Below are positions 5,242-7,165 of a DNA stretch of 7,165 bases, one piece after another. Both the position numbers and the translations under genes were made by a program. This stretch comes from Sulfurovum sp. (GTDB lineage: Bacteria; Campylobacterota; Campylobacteria; Campylobacterales; Sulfurovaceae), in contig QNZV01000102.1 in the NCBI GenBank assembly GCA_003978395.1, positions 1 to 7,165 of the forward strand. Reading direction: 5' to 3'. The notes below the pieces were generated by a model that ran no database searches, was not told where the DNA came from, and saw only the letters and a list, made by a program, of their open reading frames with translations. Each line of letters starts with the position of its first letter. Positions within the stretch are counted from its first letter, which is position 1.

Positions 5242-7165
5242 TCGTTTCCTTTTTTATTTTTATGTTCATTTTTAACTCATCCACTAAATATTTACCTGTA
5301 TAAGAACCTGTCTTTTCATGATTTGTAGCCACCTCTTCAGGTGTACCCGTAGCAATAATAAGCCCACCTTTATTTCCACCTTCTGGTCCCATATCTATAA
5401 TATAATCTGCATTTTTAATCATGTCCAAATTGTGTTCAATAACGACTACTGAATTTCCCAAATCTACCAAATGATGCAATACCCCTGTTAACCTATCAAC
5501 ATCGGCAAAGTGTAGCCCTGTGGTTGGTTCATCTAAGATATAGAGTGTTTTCCCTGTATCTTTACGAGAAAGCTCTTTACTAAGTTTAATCCGTTGAGCC
5601 TCTCCACCTGAAAGAGTCGTTGCATTTTGTCCAAGGGTAATGTAATCAAGACCTACAGCCACCAATGTTTTAAGTTTAATAGCAATTGACGGTACAGCCT
5701 TAAAGAACTCCATTGCTTCAGTAACCGACATAGCTAATACCTCAGCTATAGATTTTCCTTTGTACATTACCTCTAACGTTTGTGCGTTGTATCGCGTACC
5801 ACAACAAGTATTACACTCCACCAAAACATCAGGTAAAAAGTGCATCTCTATCTTTATCTGCCCATCTCCTGTACAGTTTTCACAACGCCCACCTTTGACA
5901 TTGAACGAGAAACGACCTATCTTATAACCACGAAGTTCTGCCTCTTTTGTTTTAGCAAAAAGTTTACGAATTTCGTCCATTACTCCTGTATACGTTGCAG
6001 GATTTGAACGTGGTGTTCGCCCAATTGGACTTTGGTCTAATGAGATAACTTTATCTACTTGCTCTAAGCCTAAAATCTCAACACCGTCTACTTTATTTAC
6101 TTTTCTTGCATGATTTAGCACCTCTCTAGCAACAGGTAGAAGTGTCTGTAAAATCAACGAACTTTTTCCACTTCCACTAACACCAGTAATACAGACAAAG
6201 TTTTTCAGAGGAATTTTAGCCGAAATATTTTCTATATTATTCAGCGTTATATTATTAATCTCTAGCCAACTCTCTTGAGGTTTATTATGAGGGTAATAAA
6301 TCTCTTTTTCTCCAGATAGATACTGTGCTGTTAATGTTTTTGCTTTCATCATTTTACTACCTGTTCCAGCAAAAACAACCTCTCCTCCATACTTACCAGC
6401 TCCAGGTCCAATATCTATAACATAATCAGCAGACATGATAGTCTCTTTATCATGCTCTACGACAATAACAGAGTTCCCTTTCTCTTGGAGTGAACGAAGT
6501 GTTCGTATAAGCTTAAGGGTATCACGTTCATGCAGTCCAATACTTGGTTCATCAAGTACATACATCACTCCTGTAAGCCCTGAGCCAATCTGAGAAGCGA
6601 TACGAATACGTTGTGCCTCTCCACCTGAAATGGTTCGTGCATCACGGCTTAGGGTTAAATAGGTCAAACCAACATCATATAAAAAGAAAAGTCGCTCTTG
6701 AATCTCTTTTAAAACCGATTCAGCAATAAGTTTTTGCTGTGTAGAGAAGTGTTCAAAACTCTTTTCATCTTTAAAATACGCATAGGTTTTTTCAATTGGC
6801 ATATCAATAATATCAGCAATATTCTTACCCTCAACTTTAACAGCCAAAGAGCGAGGACGCAGACGATGACCATCACATCCATCACAAACTTTTTCAGTCA
6901 TATATTCGCTCATATCTTTTTCGTCAGTAAACATATCGTGTGCAAATTTCACTACTCCTGGCCACTCACGTGTAAGGTCATGCCGTTTCCATGTAAATTT
7001 TACTTGATTTCCACCACCATAAAGAATTGATTTTTTTTGATACTCTTCAAGTGAACCATACTCAACATCTGTAGGAATATCATTCTGTTCACAGTAGGCA
7101 TTTAAAAATTTGGTATAGTAACTCTTGTTAAATCCATACATAATTCTAACAGCACCATTTTCAAT
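5234..7165 (-). CDS. uvrA: UvrA, damage-recognition ATPase of nucleotide excision repair (5' part beyond window edge)
   Basis: UvrA dimers scan DNA for bulky lesions and load UvrB before UvrC cuts. 643 codons are visible, about two thirds of a typical 940-aa protein; the frame stays open to the window edge, so the ATG at 7141 is an internal Met. Counting from the first visible residue: YGGGNQVKFTWK (about 49-60), CDGCDGHRLR (94-103), first ABC signature ISGGEAQRI (179-187) and Walker B MYVLDEPSIGLH, then the second ABC half with Walker A GVSGSGKSS (328-336), the zinc finger C428/C431/C451/C454 around GDGQIKIEMHFLPD, LSGGEAQRI (518-526), and Walker B LYILDEPTTGLH. The first Walker A and the N-terminal zinc module lie outside. 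The C-terminal tail KIKKETNE is basic and acidic and not conserved. It overlaps ppx by 8 nt. I see nothing broken. Confidence 0.97.
   Translation of the reverse strand: MENGAVRIMYGFNKSYYTKFLNAYCEQNDIPTDVEYGSLEEYQKKSILYGGGNQVKFTWKRHDLTREWPGVVKFAHDMFTDEKDMSEYMTEKVCDGCDGHRLRPRSLAVKVEGKNIADIIDMPIEKTYAYFKDEKSFEHFSTQQKLIAESVLKEIQERLFFLYDVGLTYLTLSRDARTISGGEAQRIRIASQIGSGLTGVMYVLDEPSIGLHERDTLKLIRTLRSLQEKGNSVIVVEHDKETIMSADYVIDIGPGAGKYGGEVVFAGTGSKMMKAKTLTAQYLSGEKEIYYPHNKPQESWLEINNITLNNIENISAKIPLKNFVCITGVSGSGKSSLILQTLLPVAREVLNHARKVNKVDGVEILGLEQVDKVISLDQSPIGRTPRSNPATYTGVMDEIRKLFAKTKEAELRGYKIGRFSFNVKGGRCENCTGDGQIKIEMHFLPDVLVECNTCCGTRYNAQTLEVMYKGKSIAEVLAMSVTEAMEFFKAVPSIAIKLKTLVAVGLDYITLGQNATTLSGGEAQRIKLSKELSRKDTGKTLYILDEPTTGLHFADVDRLTGVLHHLVDLGNSVVVIEHNLDMIKNADYIIDMGPEGGNKGGLIIATGTPEEVATNHEKTGSYTGKYLVDELKMNIKIKKETNE
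5247..5251 (-). promoter_or_regulatory. Ribosome binding site for ppx, inside uvrA
   Basis: AAGGA lies in the last codons of uvrA, 5 nt before the ppx ATG (5241-5239). The ATG, two further bases of overlap and the uvrA TAA together form ATGAGTAA, a classic arrangement for translational coupling or ribosome re-initiation. Confidence 0.65.

Noticed and set aside
5500..6690. Similar ISGGEAQRI and LSGGEAQRI, LDEPS and LDEPT segments as a DNA repeat
   Set aside because: These are the two ancient ABC halves of UvrA; the similarity is at protein level and normal for the family.
6734..7030. 98-codon plus-strand open frame
   Set aside because: It lies wholly opposite well-conserved uvrA codons, resembles no family I know, and has biased residues typical of an antisense shadow frame.
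7139..7141. ATG as the start of a 635-aa UvrA-like protein
   Set aside because: Codons upstream to the window edge stay open and read as UvrA-like sequence, and an N-terminal ABC half must precede it. It is an internal Met of a longer gene.
1..7165. Insertion sequence, CRISPR array, toxin-antitoxin or phage defence system
   Set aside because: No transposase, spaced repeats, small gene pairs or defence-family motifs were seen on either strand; nearly all bases belong to recognised genes.

Overview
The window looks like chromosomal DNA from a low-GC member of the Campylobacterota (the former Epsilonproteobacteria), most like the Sulfurimonas/Sulfurovum group. The evidence is the gene order rplI-hslV-hslU, the Campylobacterota style of HslV (MFHATTI start, CIYTN motif), L9 (GYGQNFLIGKG) and HslU (GFVG pore loop), and AT-rich intergenic DNA. 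The phylum is inferred with good confidence; the genus is only a guess.

Layout. Positions 1-2184, minus strand: a tight operon rplI (L9) > hslV (protease) > hslU (unfoldase ATPase, cut by the left edge), with gaps of 1 and 0 nt and start codons ATG, GTG and TTG in that order. Positions 2185-2325: a 141-bp, very AT-rich divergent regulatory region with back-to-back candidate promoters and a Fur-box-like palindrome. Positions 2326-4305, plus strand: a membrane-anchored PAS-GGDEF-EAL cyclic-di-GMP enzyme in which both catalytic sites look intact. Positions 4330-7165, minus strand: uvrA (nucleotide excision repair, 5' end beyond the right edge), whose last 8 nt overlap a short-form Ppx/GppA phosphatase gene.

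The plus-strand signalling gene stands alone between two minus-strand housekeeping units. It is visibly more AT-rich than they are in sampled lines, so it may be a later insertion. It converges with ppx, and the 24-nt gap between them forms a perfect hairpin that contains both stop codons. A second perfect hairpin, this one followed by a T run, lies inside the 3' end of the GGDEF-EAL coding sequence. It is the only terminator-like structure I see for that gene.

Functionally the window joins protein quality control (HslUV), translation (L9), DNA repair (UvrA), phosphate or alarmone metabolism (Ppx/GppA) and c-di-GMP signalling. I see no mobile element, CRISPR array, tRNA or rRNA, and no clear novel multi-gene system. 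The most unusual signals are the hairpins at the 3' end of the GGDEF-EAL gene and the compact control region at its 5' end.
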